Shown here: in pieces, positions 18,512-19,121 of the stretch | How positions within the stretch are numbered: position 1 is the first letter of the stretch | Layout of the letters: each line of letters begins with the position of its first letter | DNA from: Laceyella putida | GTDB lineage: Bacteria; Bacillota; Bacilli; Thermoactinomycetales; Thermoactinomycetaceae | Assembly: GCF_042665195.1 (NCBI RefSeq) | Contig: NZ_JBHTBW010000083.1 | Span: forward strand, 1-19,121 | DNA length: 19,121 nt | Reading direction: 5' to 3' | Program-made: the position numbers and the translations under genes | The notes under the pieces: generated by a model | What the model was told of the DNA's origin: nothing | Databases searched by the model: none | What the model saw: only the letters and a program-made list of their open reading frames with translations

Positions 18512-18755
18512 TGCGATGAATCAGATGTCATAATCATCAGAACATATGTCGATACAAATTGGTTTGTAGCACACACTTCGATTCAATATTCAGTCATGAA
18601 AAAACGCCTCAGTAGGGTGGATGTAGCGAACGTCGATTTTGGGGTCTGCCCAATAAATGGAACGAGCAGAGGATATACTCAGATGTATCTGGAGTGAAAT
18701 AAAACGTCTTACAGAGGCTCTCAGGGGCCTCTTTTTTGATTGGGGTGAGACATCA
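18512..18755 (+). other. Stretch without a convincing gene, ending in a strong terminator
   Basis: No frame with a ribosome binding site is found before 18713. A partial LexA-like half-site GAACATATGTCG lies at 18540-18551. AGAGGC (18713-18718)/GCCTCT (18727-18732) followed by TTTTTT is a strong terminator, so a transcript should end there although no gene precedes it: a small RNA or a decayed gene is possible. Confidence 0.5.
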
Positions 18756-18808
18756 TGAGTGATGATCGTGTAGCATCTTTATCTTACGATTTACATCTCA
18801 TTCACTAA
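18755..18808 (+). pseudogene. 17-codon frame with ribosome binding site, probably a broken gene start
   Basis: GGGGTGAG precedes an ATG; the frame MSDDRVASLSYDLHLIH ends in TAA. It looks like the first codons of a lost gene. No downstream continuation in other frames was recognised. Confidence 0.3.
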
Positions 18809-18871
18809 AAATGAACATGGATGTTAGAATATAAAAATGGTTAGAAATAATAACATACAGGAGGCACTTCT

Positions 18872-19121
18872 ATGCTGAAGAAATCGATGATGTGGTCGGT
18901 TGTTTTTGCGCTGGTTCTGTCGCTGTCTGCTGCATATGACACGCCAACAGCCTGGGCACTTCCGCCAGATACACCGTCGAAGTCAACTGCTCAGTCTGAA
19001 CTGAACGCACTGACTGTCCAAGCAGAAGGCTCAATGACTGGTTACTCGCGAGACTTGTTCCCGCACTGGATTGACCAAGGAGGTGGCTGCGACACCCGTC
19101 AGGTGGTGCTCAAGCGTGACG
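18872..19121 (+). CDS. Secreted DUF1524/HNH-type nuclease, N-terminal part (cut by window edge)
   Basis: CAGGAGG lies 7 bases before the ATG. A signal peptide is evident: MLKKSMMWSVV, a hydrophobic core FALVLSLSAA and a likely cleavage after AWA (residue 29). The mature part starts LPPDTPSKSTAQSELNAL and contains LTVQAEGSMTGYSRDLFPHW (47-66), then CDTRQVVLKRD, the opening of the secreted HNH/DUF1524 nucleases frequent in Streptomyces and some Bacillales. Catalytic residues lie beyond the window. It would degrade DNA outside the cell. The preceding terminator shows it is a separate unit, and it may already belong to the chromosome. Confidence 0.85.
   Translation, partial: MLKKSMMWSVVFALVLSLSAAYDTPTAWALPPDTPSKSTAQSELNALTVQAEGSMTGYSRDLFPHWIDQGGGCDTRQVVLKRD

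Noticed and set aside
18597..18698. 33-codon frame beginning MKKRLSRVDVANVDFG
   Set aside because: No ribosome binding site in front of the ATG and no recognisable composition; treated as non-coding.

Overview
The window looks like accessory DNA (an integrative/conjugative element, plasmid or phage-plasmid mosaic) from a low-to-mid G+C Gram-positive bacterium of the order Bacillales. Reasons: strong AAGGAGG-type ribosome binding sites, frequent TTG and GTG starts, sigma-A-like promoters, many U-tract hairpin terminators, Bacillus-type SOS box and Xre/Cro switches. A family such as Thermoactinomycetaceae or Paenibacillaceae would fit, but the sequence alone does not fix it. No rRNA, tRNA, CRISPR array or integrase was seen.

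Layout. (1) 1-2060: the start of an IS1182-like transposase runs off the left edge on the minus strand. Next to it is a minus-strand pair, a chimeric Xre-HTH/UTRA regulator and a stand-alone RibD-type reductase. A small Xre protein diverges from them across a promoter with repeated operators. (2) 2071-6508: a compact plus-strand transfer-type operon of five tiny genes (four membrane proteins), an 842-residue VirB4/VirD4/HerA-class ATPase and a replication-relaxation family protein, ending in a set of alternative hairpins that could be an origin. (3) 6640-10371: small cargo genes separated by their own terminators: membrane proteins, a zinc-ribbon peptide, coiled-coil paralogues, a Fic toxin/VbhA-like antitoxin pair, and an unknown gene behind a likely SOS box. 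(4) 10292-11159: a second Xre/Cro divergent switch with palindromic operators. (5) 11203-16630: a phage-like early/replication operon: ERF single-strand annealing protein, several small unknowns, a DnaD-like replisome organiser with repeats inside the gene, two small proteins that both begin with sliding-clamp-binding motifs, a hidden basic 52-residue gene, and an orphan C5 cytosine methyltransferase. (6) 16741-18509: a compact ATP-dependent DNA ligase and two small helical proteins. (7) 18510-19121: a mostly non-coding stretch with a strong terminator, then the beginning of a secreted DUF1524/HNH-type nuclease.

How it may work together (inference): two Xre/Cro switches gate separate modules, transfer on the left and recombination/replication on the right. 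ERF, the DnaD-like protein and the clamp-motif proteins would serve element replication. The methyltransferase and Fic pair look like maintenance or defence functions. The most unusual points are the Xre-UTRA fusion with its RibD-like partner, operators that exactly fill the -35/-10 spacer in both switches (one with an extra copy on the stop codon of its own gene), the clamp-motif protein pair, and the tiny membrane-gene cluster ahead of the ATPase.
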